A stretch of 64,000 nucleotides of DNA from Humidesulfovibrio mexicanus (GCF_900188225.1 NZ_FZOC01000003.1:310001-374000); one strand, 5' to 3'. Numbered from the stretch's first letter, positions 36,028 through 45,134 are shown. Made by a program: numbers and translations. The notes: generated by a model from the sequence alone, not told the origin.

Positions 36028-36696
36028 ATGCCTCCGATTGAATTGTCTTTAGGATGGATTTTTTCTCAAGCCACGGGTGTCGTCCAGGGGGTGCTGGTCG
36101 TCTTGATCCTCTGTTCCGCTGTCTGCTGGGGGATCATCGTGGAAAAGGTCTCCTTGCTGCTGCGTTACAGGCGGCAGGTTCGCGAATTCAACGCCCGCAT
36201 CAAAAGCGGCGCTTTCGTCCTCAGCGAGCTGAAGGGCGAAGGACTGCCGGGACTGGTGCTGGCTCAGGGCCGGGCGGAGTGGGACGCTCCACGCGCGGGG
36301 GAGAGCGACATTGATCGCCGTGACCGTACCGAACGGGCCATGCGCGATGCCCTGTCCGAGGAGCTGATGCGTGTCGAGGCGCGTCTGCCCTATCTTGCCA
36401 CCATCGGCTCGGCTGCGCCCTTCATCGGTCTGTTCGGCACAGTGTGGGGCATCATGCATTCCTTCATCAGCATAGCCCAAACCAACGACACGAGCTTGGC
36501 CGTTGTGGCTCCAGGCATAGCCGAGTCGCTGTTCACCACAGCTGCGGGTTTGGCGGCGGCCATTCCCGCTTCGGTGGCGTACAACAAGATCGCTTCTGAC
36601 TTTCGCGGCCTGTCCAGGCGCTTGTCCCTGACCATCGCCACGGTCGTTCGGCGCGCTCCCGCAGCGCCTTCGGAGGATTCTCATGAAGCCTCATGA
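36028..36696 (+). CDS. exbB: ExbB/TolQ/MotA-family proton channel protein
   Basis: 222-aa inner-membrane motor protein. Three helices are seen at about 13-33, 128-150 and 165-185, with the family motif TIGSAAPFIGLFGTVWGIMHSF and the helix III LFTTAAGLAAAIPASVAYN. With ExbD it uses the proton gradient to drive TonB. The ATG at 36028 is taken; a TTG at 36019 also reads in frame. The stop overlaps exbD by 14 nt. It could in principle be TolQ, but the exbD-tonB-feoAB context decides for ExbB. Confidence 0.88.
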   Translation: MPPIELSLGWIFSQATGVVQGVLVVLILCSAVCWGIIVEKVSLLLRYRRQVREFNARIKSGAFVLSELKGEGLPGLVLAQGRAEWDAPRAGESDIDRRDRTERAMRDALSEELMRVEARLPYLATIGSAAPFIGLFGTVWGIMHSFISIAQTNDTSLAVVAPGIAESLFTTAAGLAAAIPASVAYNKIASDFRGLSRRLSLTIATVVRRAPAAPSEDSHEAS

Positions 36697-37162
36697 CGGC
36701 GCGATGACGGATGGTGGCGATGACTCGGGCCTTATCGCGGAAATCAACGTCACGCCCTTCATCGATGTCATGCTGGTGCTGCTCATCGTGTTCATGGTGG
36801 CCGCACCGCTTATGATGGCCGGGGTGCCGCTCAGTCTGCCCAAGTCATCCGCCGCGGCCCTTGCGCCACCCAAGGAGCCTCTGGTGGTGAGCATGGATAA
36901 GGACGGGCGCATCTTCATTGGGGACGAAGCCGCAGACAGCGCCACGCTGCCGGAGAAGCTCACGCGCATGACTGCGGAGGACCCGGGGCGCACGGTGCAT
37001 GTACGTTGCGATAAGGAGCTGGATTATGGACGCATCATGGAATTGCTCGGAGTCATTGGACAGGGAGGAGTCGCCAGCATCTCGCTCGTTGCTGAAGGCG
37101 CACAGGCCGTCGGCGCGGAGCGGGGAGGCGGGCCCTCGGCTTCAGGCGGCAGTGAGCGCTGA
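36683..37162 (+). CDS. exbD: ExbD/TolR-family protein
   Basis: 159-aa partner of ExbB with one membrane helix. The helix starts INVTPFIDVMLVLLIVFMVAAP (about 22-43), including the essential Asp28 that carries protons in the family. A periplasmic domain follows, with VHVRCDKELDYGRIMELLGVIGQGGV. The tail past residue 138 (AQAVGAERGGGPSASGG) is Gly/Ser-rich. It overlaps exbB by 14 nt and the proposed tonB start by 11 nt, consistent with stoichiometric translation. Confidence 0.9.
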   Translation: MKPHDGAMTDGGDDSGLIAEINVTPFIDVMLVLLIVFMVAAPLMMAGVPLSLPKSSAAALAPPKEPLVVSMDKDGRIFIGDEAADSATLPEKLTRMTAEDPGRTVHVRCDKELDYGRIMELLGVIGQGGVASISLVAEGAQAVGAERGGGPSASGGSER

Positions 37163-37934
37163 ATGTCTTGCCCCTCCCCCGACGCATGGGGGACGGGCGC
37201 TGTGCATCTCGGTGCTGGCCCACGCGCTGGTTCTCGTGCTGGCCACGGCCATGACCTACGCTCCTGCCGCCGAAGAGAGCATCATCATGCCGAAGGTCAA
37301 CCTGACGTCGGTGATGTTGCCCGGTGGAGCCGGAAGCACGCGCGCCGCCGCAAGCAAACCACAGGCAAAGGCCGCTCCCGCCGCGCGCAAACCCCAGCAG
37401 CGCGTTGCAACTTCGCACGCCCTGCCGCAGCAGGCAAAGCCGTTGGTGGAGAGCGTGAGCCCAGCCGCCGCCAGCGAACAGCTGCAGGCGAACCTGCCCA
37501 CGGCGGAGAACAGCGCAAATGCGGACAAGCGGGAGCACCCCGGCGGCGGGGCTGGCGGTTCCGCTGGGGGCAGCGCCTCCGGCACTGGCCCGGGGGGGCA
37601 CTACGGTGCTGGGGGCGATGCGACCTTCGGTTCCGGGCGTGGCGCGGGCAATTACTTTGGCCAGATCGTCGCCCGGCTGGAACGGGTGAAGCGTTACCCG
37701 GAGCAGGAGCGACGGCGCGGCAGGGAGGGCACTGTGCTGGTGCGTTTCGTGCTCGCGCGGGAAGGTGCCGTGTTGGCGTGCCACATCGAACGGGGCTCCG
37801 GCCTGGAGGCGCTGGATCAAGAAGTGCTGCGCATGGTCAAGAAGGCCGCGCCCTTCCCTCCCTTTCCGGAAACCATCCAGCGCGACCAACTGGTGCTGGT
37901 CATCCCGGTGGCCTTTAATCTGCGGCAGGGGTGA
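37152..37934 (+). CDS. tonB: TonB energy-transducing protein
   Basis: 260-aa TonB. The start is uncertain: GTG at 37152 gives a short N-terminus, a membrane helix at about 16-38 (LCISVLAHALVLVLATAM), and an 11-nt overlap with exbD; earlier in-frame starts would overlap much more. The linker is Ala/Lys/Gln-rich then strongly Gly-rich (about 135-170) instead of Pro-rich. The C-terminal domain from about 185 matches TonB: LERVKRYPEQERRRGREGTVLVRFVL (landmarks RYPEQERRRGREGTV) and the closing PFPPFPETIQRDQLVLVIPVAFNL. feoA follows after 138 nt. Confidence 0.85.
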   Translation: MSAECLAPPPTHGGRALCISVLAHALVLVLATAMTYAPAAEESIIMPKVNLTSVMLPGGAGSTRAAASKPQAKAAPAARKPQQRVATSHALPQQAKPLVESVSPAAASEQLQANLPTAENSANADKREHPGGGAGGSAGGSASGTGPGGHYGAGGDATFGSGRGAGNYFGQIVARLERVKRYPEQERRRGREGTVLVRFVLAREGAVLACHIERGSGLEALDQEVLRMVKKAAPFPPFPETIQRDQLVLVIPVAFNLRQG

Positions 37935-38072
37935 CCCCAAGCCGCTTGCGGTTCCGGCGCGCCTCCAAGAAGGGGGCGCTCCCACCAGAAATGGCATGCG
38001 CCTGGCGATTGCTGATGGCGTTGCCGGGCGACGCTTGGCCCGCCGTGTGCTGACACATGCAAGGAGAATACA

Positions 38073-38297
38073 GTGACGCTTTGCGATATTGAACCCGGCG
38101 CGCGGTGCGTCATCCGGCGCATGACCGCCGAAGGGCCGCTGGGCCAGCGTTTGACCGACCTTGGGTTCTGCCCTGGCTCCGCAGTGGTGATGCTGCGCCA
38201 TGCCCCGCTGACAGATCCCGTGGAGATCGAACTTGATGGCTGCTGCGTGAGCATCCGCCGCGCCGAGGCGCGCCTGGTTGAGGTCCGTCCGGCATGA
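38073..38297 (+). CDS. feoA: Ferrous iron transport protein FeoA
   Basis: 74-aa SH3-like cytosolic protein that assists FeoB. The start is GTG at 38073 with an AAGGAG site seven bases upstream. LGQRLTDLGFCPGSAVVMLR (residues 22-41) and the end ISIRRAEARLVEV-type segment (VSIRRAEARLVEV) match the FeoA core. Its stop overlaps the feoB start by 4 nt. The 138-nt gap behind tonB holds no gene; a separate promoter there is possible. Confidence 0.92.
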   Translation: MTLCDIEPGARCVIRRMTAEGPLGQRLTDLGFCPGSAVVMLRHAPLTDPVEIELDGCCVSIRRAEARLVEVRPA

Positions 38298-40783
38298 GCT
38301 GCCAACGCGTTCTCGTCGCCTTGGCCGGGCAGCCCAACTGCGGCAAGTCGACCATATTCAACATGCTCACCGGGGCGCGCCAGCATGTGGCCAACTACCC
38401 CGGCGTCACCGTGGAGAAAAAGACGGGCCGGTTCCGGACGGGCGACCTGCAAGTGGAGCTGGTGGACCTGCCCGGCACGTACAGTCTGAGTTCGTACTCC
38501 CTTGAGGAGCGGGTTTCACGGGACTTTCTGCTGCACGACGGGCCTGGAGTGGTTCTCGACGTTGCCGACGCCTCGAACCTTAAGCGCAGCCTCTACCTGA
38601 CGCTCCAATTGCTGGAGATGGGCAGGCCTCTTGTGCTGGTGCTGAACATGATGGACGTGGCCGGACGCCGGGGCGTCCGCCTGGACGTGGACGGCCTTTC
38701 GAGGCGTCTTGGGGTTCCGGCCATTGCGGCCGTGGGCAAGAAGGGCAAGGGAGCGGAGGAGATCGGCGCCGCCCTGGACGGCTTGGCCGGGCAAACCCCA
38801 GGGCCGGAAGTTTTTCAGGCCGGGTACGGCTCCCTTGAGCCGTGCATCGGCGCGCTTGCGGAGCGGCTGTCCGGCGACCCTGTCCTGGCCTCGCGCTGCC
38901 CGCCGCGCTGGCTGGCCATCAAGCTGTTGGAAGGGGATGCCGAGGCTGAGAAGCTGTTGCGCACGCTGAGTCCCGAGGCGTCCGGCCTTTTGGCCGAGGC
39001 GCAAACGCTGCGCCACAATTTTCAGGTCCGGCACGGCCAGACAGCGGCGGACCATATCGCCCGGTCACGGCACCGGGCCGCAGGGGAACTGGCGCGGCTG
39101 ACGACGAGTTCATCACCCGCCTCCGGCCGCACCCTCACCGAGCGCGTGGACGCCGTAGTGTGCCAGCGCTACCTCGGTCCGGTGGTGCTTCTGGCCATTT
39201 TGTTTCTGCTGTACCAGGCGTCCATCGTGTTCGGCGGTTGGGTGTCCGCCCAGGTCTGGCCGTTCTGGGGCGCGCTGGAGTCCCTGGCCGCTCGCCTGCT
39301 GCCAGCGCCCGGCTTTTTGGACGATCCGCTTCTGCGCGAGCTGGGCCTGTGGTGCGTGAAGAGCGTCACCTCCATTCTCAACTACCTTCCCATTTTCTTC
39401 ATCCTCTTCGCGCTTATCGCCGTGCTGGAGGACAGCGGCTACATGCCGCGCATGGCCTTCATTCTGGATCGGGTGTTCCGCCGCTTTGGGCTGCACGGCC
39501 AGTCCACGCTGCCGCTGATTCTGGGCGGGGTCTATGTCGGCGGCTGCGCCGTGCCCGCAGTCATGGCCACCAAGGCCATCCCGGACGAACGCGCCCGCCT
39601 GGCCACCATCCTCATCACACCGATGATGAACTGCCTGGCCAAGGTCCCGCTCTACCTCCTGCTCATCGACGCCTGTTTCGCCGAGCGCGCAGGCTTGGCC
39701 CTGTTCTTCATCGCCACGGTGACGCTGTTCATGGCCCTGCCTGTGGCCAAAGTCTTGTCCCTCACCGTGTTGCGCAAGAAGCAAAGCGCCCCCTTCATCA
39801 TGGAGATGCCGCCCTACCACCTGCCCACGGTCAAGGGCGTGCTGCTGCGCGCCGTGGAGCGCGTGCTGCTCTTCGTCAAGAAGATCGTCACCGTGGTGCT
39901 GGCGGTGGCCGTGGTGGTCTTTGCGCTCATCAGCTATCCGGGCATCGGGACGGAAGCAAGGGCGCGCTTCGAAGCCGAAGCCGACACGGCTGTGCGGTCC
40001 TTTTTGGCCAAGGCCGAGGCAACCGCCTACGCTGGCAGGCTGGGCGCGCAGGACGTGCCGGAGCTGCTGCTCTTTCGGGAGGCCCTGCGCGAGGCCGGGC
40101 GCGGAGCGGGCCAGGTCCGGGCCGATGCGGCGGATGCAGCCTTCCTGAAGCGCAACCCGCTCTACTTCGAGATCCTGCGCGGCACGTCCGCTGACTCGCG
40201 GCAGTTGTCCCGCGCGCTGCGCACGGTGGACGCCACCCGCAAGCGCCTGCGCCGGGAACTGCGCACCCAAGGCTTCGAGGCCAGCTTTCTCGGCATGGCC
40301 GGGCGCGCCCTGGAACCGGTGACGCGCTTTGCGGGTTTCGACTGGCGGGTGAACATCGCGCTGCTTTCGGCCTTTGCGGCCAAGGAGAACAGCGCCGCCA
40401 CCCTGGGGGCCATCTATGGTCTGGACGGCGAGGGAGGGCTTGCCCAGGGGATGACGCCCCTGCACGCCTTGGCCTTGATGTTGTTCATGGCCCTGTACCC
40501 GCCCTGCATTCCGGCGTCGGTCATGGTGCGTCTGCAGGCGAACTCCACGGGGTGGATGCTCTTTTCCCTGGGCTACCAGACGCTGCTGGGCCTGGTCGTA
40601 GCCACGCTGGTCTTCGCCGGAGGAACGTTGCTTGGCCTCACGGGTTGGCAGGCCATGTGGACCTTCTACGGGGTGTGCGTCCTCGCCACGGCGGCCATGG
40701 CCCTGGTGCCGGAAAGCGGATGCACGCGCGCACATATTTCTCAAACCCCCATCCCTTCAACATCCAGAGGAGGCTTCTCATGA
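38294..40783 (+). CDS. feoB: Ferrous iron transporter FeoB
   Basis: 829-aa Fe(II) permease. The N-terminal G domain has G1 GQPNCGKST (11-19), the G2/switch segment NYPGVTVEKKTG, G3 DLPGTYSL and G4 NMMD; the helical GDI-like part follows to about 270. The membrane part carries the Gate motifs (GGVYVGGCAVPAVMATK, with the conserved Cys, and later AAKENSAATLGAIYGL), with about nine helices. Length is slightly above E. coli FeoB. It is translationally coupled to feoA before it and to a small exported protein after it (ATGA overlaps on both sides). No FeoC is present. Confidence 0.96.
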   Translation: MSCQRVLVALAGQPNCGKSTIFNMLTGARQHVANYPGVTVEKKTGRFRTGDLQVELVDLPGTYSLSSYSLEERVSRDFLLHDGPGVVLDVADASNLKRSLYLTLQLLEMGRPLVLVLNMMDVAGRRGVRLDVDGLSRRLGVPAIAAVGKKGKGAEEIGAALDGLAGQTPGPEVFQAGYGSLEPCIGALAERLSGDPVLASRCPPRWLAIKLLEGDAEAEKLLRTLSPEASGLLAEAQTLRHNFQVRHGQTAADHIARSRHRAAGELARLTTSSSPASGRTLTERVDAVVCQRYLGPVVLLAILFLLYQASIVFGGWVSAQVWPFWGALESLAARLLPAPGFLDDPLLRELGLWCVKSVTSILNYLPIFFILFALIAVLEDSGYMPRMAFILDRVFRRFGLHGQSTLPLILGGVYVGGCAVPAVMATKAIPDERARLATILITPMMNCLAKVPLYLLLIDACFAERAGLALFFIATVTLFMALPVAKVLSLTVLRKKQSAPFIMEMPPYHLPTVKGVLLRAVERVLLFVKKIVTVVLAVAVVVFALISYPGIGTEARARFEAEADTAVRSFLAKAEATAYAGRLGAQDVPELLLFREALREAGRGAGQVRADAADAAFLKRNPLYFEILRGTSADSRQLSRALRTVDATRKRLRRELRTQGFEASFLGMAGRALEPVTRFAGFDWRVNIALLSAFAAKENSAATLGAIYGLDGEGGLAQGMTPLHALALMLFMALYPPCIPASVMVRLQANSTGWMLFSLGYQTLLGLVVATLVFAGGTLLGLTGWQAMWTFYGVCVLATAAMALVPESGCTRAHISQTPIPSTSRGGFS

Positions 40784-41100
40784 TGAAGAAAATCTTTACG
40801 GGCGCAACCATGACCGCATTGCTTTTGGTCTCGGCCCTGGCTTGGGCCCATGCGCCCCAGTGCGCTTGCTCCGACAACGGCGACGGCACGATTACGTGTC
40901 AGGGTGGTTTTTCCAATGGTGCTTCTGCCGCTGGCGTGAAGATGAGCGTGGCGGACGCATCTGGCAAGATCGTGGCGGAAGGAAAGATGAACCAGGACAG
41001 CGAGTTCAGCTTCAAGAAACCTGACGGGGCCTATGTCGTGAAATTCGAGGCCGGCCGTGGGCACGGTCTGGAGGTCAAAAGTTCGGCAATCGGAAAATAG
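40780..41100 (+). CDS. Small exported protein coupled to feoB
   Basis: 106-aa protein; the ATG at 40780 overlaps the feoB stop (ATGA) and follows GAGGAGG. A Sec signal peptide (1-23, ending AWA) leads to HAPQCACSDNGDGTITCQGGF, a cysteine-bearing segment (three Cys, one His), then a beta-sandwich-like stretch GVKMSVADASGKIVAEGKMN and KPDGAYVVKFEAGRGHGLEV. The pattern recalls DUF4198/CbiL-like small periplasmic components of metal importers, which share the final GHGLEV-type loop. It may pass iron to FeoB or sense its level. It is not one of the well-known Feo proteins. A hairpin terminator follows. Confidence 0.75.
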   Translation: MMKKIFTGATMTALLLVSALAWAHAPQCACSDNGDGTITCQGGFSNGASAAGVKMSVADASGKIVAEGKMNQDSEFSFKKPDGAYVVKFEAGRGHGLEVKSSAIGK

Positions 41101-41117
41101 CCCCCCATCAACGAGAG

Positions 41118-41162
41118 ACTGCCGTCCGGTCCTGCAAGGATTGTGCGGGACCGGGCGGCAGT
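41118..41162 (+). terminator. Hairpin terminator of the iron locus
   Basis: Arms 41118-41136 and 41144-41162 pair at 17 of 19 positions (ACTGCCG... and ...CGGCAGT). No T tract follows immediately, so it may act as a 3' stabiliser as well. Confidence 0.65.
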
Positions 41163-41484
41163 GGGAAGAACCAATGGTTTTCGTCGGGCGACAAAACATG
41201 AAGGCGGAGCTTGCCCTCGGCTAAAGCCGGACACGCAAGCGCCGCTCTGGGTTGGCGGAGAAGGCGGCGCTTTTATGGATGCACTGAACGTTTGCAACGT
41301 TGCAACCAGCCAACCTCACCTTTGCCGCCATGCTGGAAGACTCTCGGCCGTTCCGGGCCTGTGATGCCTGTCAACCATCCACAGCGGCTGGGGACAATTC
41401 TGCGGTAAGCATCCAGGCGAATCGTCATGGGGGGCATTTCTCCCCTTGAGACCGGGTGCTGGGGGCGGCGCCCCCTCATTTCGT
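41163..41484. other. Intergenic stretch with a second weak hairpin
   Basis: 322 nt without a credible gene. A stem AAGCGCCG/CGGCGCTT (41237-41244 with 41265-41272) followed by a few T could serve as a terminator from the left. The rest shows nothing I can name. Confidence 0.5.
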
Positions 41485-42381
41485 TTACAGCCTCCGGTAC
41501 GCGCGCGGCGTCAGGGCCGTTTTGCCTGCCAGGGCCTGGCGCACGGCGTCGAGTCCGGCCTGCTTGTCGCGCGGGAGCCGCAGCCGCAGCCGAAGGGGAT
41601 TGGAGGCGTGGTTGGAGAAGAAGAGCCCGCCCGTAAGGCTGGTTTCTTCGAGAAGCCAGAGCAGCTCATGGAGCAGCCCCGCATCGTCTTGCGGGGTGAA
41701 GCCGCCCTGGCGCGCGCGCTCGAAGAGGGGCGTGCCGGGCGCGACCATGAGGGCCAGGGCGGACGCCTGTTCCGGATCCATGCGCGAGAGCACCTGGCCT
41801 GTGGCGCGGGCGTGTTTCTCGGCCGGGGAGCCGTGTTTGCCCAGGCCCGCCAGCCCAAGCAGCACAGTGACGGAGAGGCGCAGTCCGGCGTTCTTGGCGC
41901 GATTGGCCTGGCGCAGGTGTTCGGCCACGTCGCCCCATTTGTTCATGTCGGCGAGCACGGCGTCCGAGCCGGATTCCAGGCCCAGGTACACGGTGGAAAG
42001 GCCCAGCTCGCGCAGGCGGCGCAGGTCGGCGTCGGATTTGCGGGCCAGGGCCTTGGCGTTGGCATATGCGTTCACGCGCGCCACCTGGGGCAAGCGCTGG
42101 CGGATGTCGGTCAACAGGGTTTCAAGGCGTTTTTGCGGCAGGATGAGGGCGTCGCCGTCGCAGAGGAACACACGCCGCAGCATGGGCATGTGGGCGGCGG
42201 CGTGGTCCATGGCCTGGCGCAGGCGTTCGGGAGCCTTGAAACCGAAGCGTTTGCCCTTGTAGGCCGGGCAGAAGGCGCACCGGTTGTGCGAACAGCCGAG
42301 GGTCGCCTGCAGCAGCAGGCTTTCGGCCTCGGCCGGGGGGCGGATGACCTGCCCTTCGAGGTCGAAGCCCAAAAGCGTCAT
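41485..42381 (-). CDS. Radical SAM protein
   Basis: 298-aa radical SAM enzyme of unknown substrate. The cluster motif is CSHNRCAFC near residues 30-38, a CX4CX2C spacing instead of the classic CX3CX2C; this variant is known in a broad group of uncharacterised radical SAM proteins whose motif reads GC-x-x-N-x-C-x-F-C. The barrel continues with RVFLCDGDALILP, LSTVYLGLESGSDAVLADMNKWG and VTVLLGLAGLG, typical of the Elp3/B12-binding-like superfamily. No extra cluster or TRAM domain is seen. It stands alone, 70 nt from the next minus-strand gene, which is upstream of it. Confidence 0.85.
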   Translation of the reverse strand: MTLLGFDLEGQVIRPPAEAESLLLQATLGCSHNRCAFCPAYKGKRFGFKAPERLRQAMDHAAAHMPMLRRVFLCDGDALILPQKRLETLLTDIRQRLPQVARVNAYANAKALARKSDADLRRLRELGLSTVYLGLESGSDAVLADMNKWGDVAEHLRQANRAKNAGLRLSVTVLLGLAGLGKHGSPAEKHARATGQVLSRMDPEQASALALMVAPGTPLFERARQGGFTPQDDAGLLHELLWLLEETSLTGGLFFSNHASNPLRLRLRLPRDKQAGLDAVRQALAGKTALTPRAYRRL

Positions 42382-42451
42382 GTGGCGAGTGTGCCCTGGC
42401 TGCGCTGTGGCGTCAATGCCGGGGGCCGGGCGCGTTCGGGTGCGAAAGGGG

Positions 42452-45025
42452 CTACGTCTCTGTCCTGTCCGGCGCCAGCAGCGCGGCCAGGGCGTACAGC
42501 CCTACGGAGGCGGCGAACACCACGGTGTAGCCCAGGCTCACGGCCAGCAGGGTGGCCAGCGGGGTGGCCACGACGGAAAGCGCGCCGTTGACGCTCCAGG
42601 CCCAGGGGATGAAGGGGCTTGCGGTTCCCCTGTAGGTGGACAAACCCAGGGGGAAGGGCATTCCCATGCAGAAGCCAAGGGGCGCGGCCAGGCCCACGGT
42701 AAGGGCGGCCTTTGCCGCTGCGGGCCAGGTGAGGGCGGCGTTGAGGAGCCCAGGCAGCAGCAGGGCGAGCATCGCGGCCAGGGCGGCGGTGGCCCCGCAG
42801 GCCAGCCGGATGCCTGTCCTTGGGCGGGCGACGAAGCGTCCGCAAAAGGCGCTGCCCAGGCCGGAGGCCACGAGCATGGCCGAAAGCACCAGGGCGAAGG
42901 CCTGTGCCGGGTCGCTCAGGAAGAAGGTGAACCGCTCGATGAGCACGATTTCCACAAACAGAAAGCCCAGGCCCAGGCAGAGGAAATAGCCGAACCCGGA
43001 GAACAGGCGCCCCGTGCCGATGGAGCCCATGCCCCGCCTGCGCGTAAGCGGCAGCAGGAACACCACGGCGGCGAAAAGGGCGGCCTGGGCCAGCACGGCC
43101 AGGTTGACCAGGGAGCCCACTTCCTGCCGGGGCAGGAGGTCAATGCGCGCCAGCACCGGGCCGATGTTTTGCAGGCGCAGGATCTCATGGAAAAACGGCC
43201 GGTCCTGGGTGCTGGGGGAAAGGTCGAAGAACCGGAAGCTTGAGGATTCGACCCGGCCGTTCATGAGCTCGGCGAGGTCGTCCATGAGGGCGTCGCGCGG
43301 GCGGAAGCCGTCCGATCCGGGCTGTTCGGCGTTGCTGGTGGCGGTATCGAAGGACACGGGCGGCAGGTCGTTGAACACTTCGGCCGTGGCCGGATCGATG
43401 CCGGGGTAGTGGGGCGTGTCGAAGCTGCGTGCGGCGGCGAAGGCCCGTGCGGCGGCGATGTCCGACGGGGAAAAGGGCATGGGCGAGGCCAGGATGCGGG
43501 CGGTGAAGGCGCTGCGCACCACCAGCATGTGCCGGGCCGGGTCGGCGACGCCCGTGCGCATAAGCCCTGCGCGCACCGTGGCCGCGGCCTTGATGGCGTA
43601 GACCGGCAGTTCGCCGATGCCCATGGGCAGCGAAAGCACGCCCGTTGGCGTGAGGGCCGTCAGCAGCCGGGAAACGCCCTCGGTGGTCAGCAGGTACTTG
43701 TTGGCCTGGCCCTGGTCCAGAAACTCGGGGGAAACGTCGATGACGGCGTAGGACGCGCCGTTTTCCAGGGCCAGGGGCGACCCCAGTCGCGGGGGCGCGG
43801 CGCGGCCTGCTGGGGCGCTGCTGCCCAGGGGCTCCTGGTCCTCTGGGACGGGAACGTATTCGTCGGCGTCCTGGGCCGCCATGGGCGGCGCGGCGTCCTC
43901 CTCGGAAACCGCGGGAGGGCCTTCCTGCAGGGGCAGGCGCAGTTCGCTGCCGCGCGGCGGCGCGCTGGGACCGTGGGCGAGCAGAAGCGAGAGCAGCACC
44001 GGATCGCTTTCCAGGCTGTCCACCCGGCTGGCTCCCAGCTCCACGGCCTCGCGCAGGCGGAAGCCGCCCCGGCAGCCCGCCAGCAGCACCCTGGAACCGG
44101 GACGCAGCAGGTACGGCAGGCTGTCCAGGCTGGCGGAGAGGTAGCCCGTGTCCCAGGCCCCTGTGCGCGGCAGGGCGGCCAGGCGCTCGCCATCGCGGTA
44201 CAGGCCCAGGGCCGCAGGCGGTCCGCCAGCGCCCAGCAGCTCGTAATTGTTGGAAAGGTCCGTGTCGTGGCGCTCCAGGTAGCTGTCCAGCAGCAGGTAG
44301 TGCCCGCGCGGGCTGCGCAGTTCGGCCAGCACGCGGTTGTCTTCCACGTTCAAGGCCATGGAGACCGGCTTGTACTGACTGTATGCCGCGCCGTTGTGGA
44401 CCGCCACGATCCAGGCGGAAACGCCGCCAGCGCAGAGGACCAGCGCCGCCACGCCCAGGCGGGACGCGCCTTTTCCCGGCAGGCTTGTGAGCGCGGCGAG
44501 CAGCAGCGGCGGCAGCAGCAGCAGGGGGGTCAGGAAGGGCGGCATCCAGGCCAGACAGCACAGCAGGGTCGCCGCGCCAAGGCCAGCTCCCACCAAATCG
44601 GCGGTGTAGACCTTGGGAATGCTGTCCTGGCGGGCCAGGAAGGTGAGCCCCACGTACAGCCCGGAGAGGAAAAAGAAGGGAAACAGCGCCAGGTAGTACA
44701 GGCCGATGTTGGCCATCTGCCCGGCCACCAGCACCTGGTTCTGCAGCTCCAGCGGGTTGAAGGGAATGCGGCCCAGGGCCGCGTAGCCCAGGGCGCAGCA
44801 CAGGGCCATGGCCGCGGGAAGGGCGCAAAAGAGCGCTTGCTGCCTGCGCTGGAAGGCCGGACCAAAAAGGCAGAGCAGCACCCCGCTCATGGAGTATCCG
44901 GCCATGGCCATGGAGATGACCCAGTAGCCGTACTCGCTCCAGCTGGTGATGGCGAAGTGGCGCACGAGGAAGATCTCGAACGCGATGGAGGCGAGGCAGA
45001 CGAGGAAGATGCCGAGGTAGCGCAT
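42452..45025 (-). CDS. Membrane protein with spermidine-synthase-like domain
   Basis: 857-aa fused protein. N-terminal seven or so membrane helices (from MRYLGIFLVCLASIAFEIFL) are followed by a Rossmann-type domain whose VLLAGCRGGFRLREAVELGASRVDSLESD segment (landmarks AGCRGGF and VDSLESD) is the SAM-binding strand of spermidine-synthase-like folds, then by a second helix bundle (from about 640). Proteins of this architecture are called fused MFS/spermidine synthase, but no product has been shown for most. A Pro/Glu-rich insert is present near 375-420. The ATG at 45023-45025 was chosen; an extra 16 codons upstream are possible. The gene is 109 nt from the kinase gene. Confidence 0.78.
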   Translation of the reverse strand: MRYLGIFLVCLASIAFEIFLVRHFAITSWSEYGYWVISMAMAGYSMSGVLLCLFGPAFQRRQQALFCALPAAMALCCALGYAALGRIPFNPLELQNQVLVAGQMANIGLYYLALFPFFFLSGLYVGLTFLARQDSIPKVYTADLVGAGLGAATLLCCLAWMPPFLTPLLLLPPLLLAALTSLPGKGASRLGVAALVLCAGGVSAWIVAVHNGAAYSQYKPVSMALNVEDNRVLAELRSPRGHYLLLDSYLERHDTDLSNNYELLGAGGPPAALGLYRDGERLAALPRTGAWDTGYLSASLDSLPYLLRPGSRVLLAGCRGGFRLREAVELGASRVDSLESDPVLLSLLLAHGPSAPPRGSELRLPLQEGPPAVSEEDAAPPMAAQDADEYVPVPEDQEPLGSSAPAGRAAPPRLGSPLALENGASYAVIDVSPEFLDQGQANKYLLTTEGVSRLLTALTPTGVLSLPMGIGELPVYAIKAAATVRAGLMRTGVADPARHMLVVRSAFTARILASPMPFSPSDIAAARAFAAARSFDTPHYPGIDPATAEVFNDLPPVSFDTATSNAEQPGSDGFRPRDALMDDLAELMNGRVESSSFRFFDLSPSTQDRPFFHEILRLQNIGPVLARIDLLPRQEVGSLVNLAVLAQAALFAAVVFLLPLTRRRGMGSIGTGRLFSGFGYFLCLGLGFLFVEIVLIERFTFFLSDPAQAFALVLSAMLVASGLGSAFCGRFVARPRTGIRLACGATAALAAMLALLLPGLLNAALTWPAAAKAALTVGLAAPLGFCMGMPFPLGLSTYRGTASPFIPWAWSVNGALSVVATPLATLLAVSLGYTVVFAASVGLYALAALLAPDRTET

Positions 45026-45134
45026 TGACCCCCAGCCGCTGGCGGGCCGCCGGGGCGGACCGTGCGGGAGCATGGTCGAAGGTGTGCGCCTGCCTACCGC
45101 ATCCCGCCGGGCAAGGCAAGGCCGAGAACGTCCG

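Noticed and set aside
36999-37151. Longer TonB start
   Set aside because: Would overlap exbD by more than 110 nt and adds polar residues before the signal-anchor helix.
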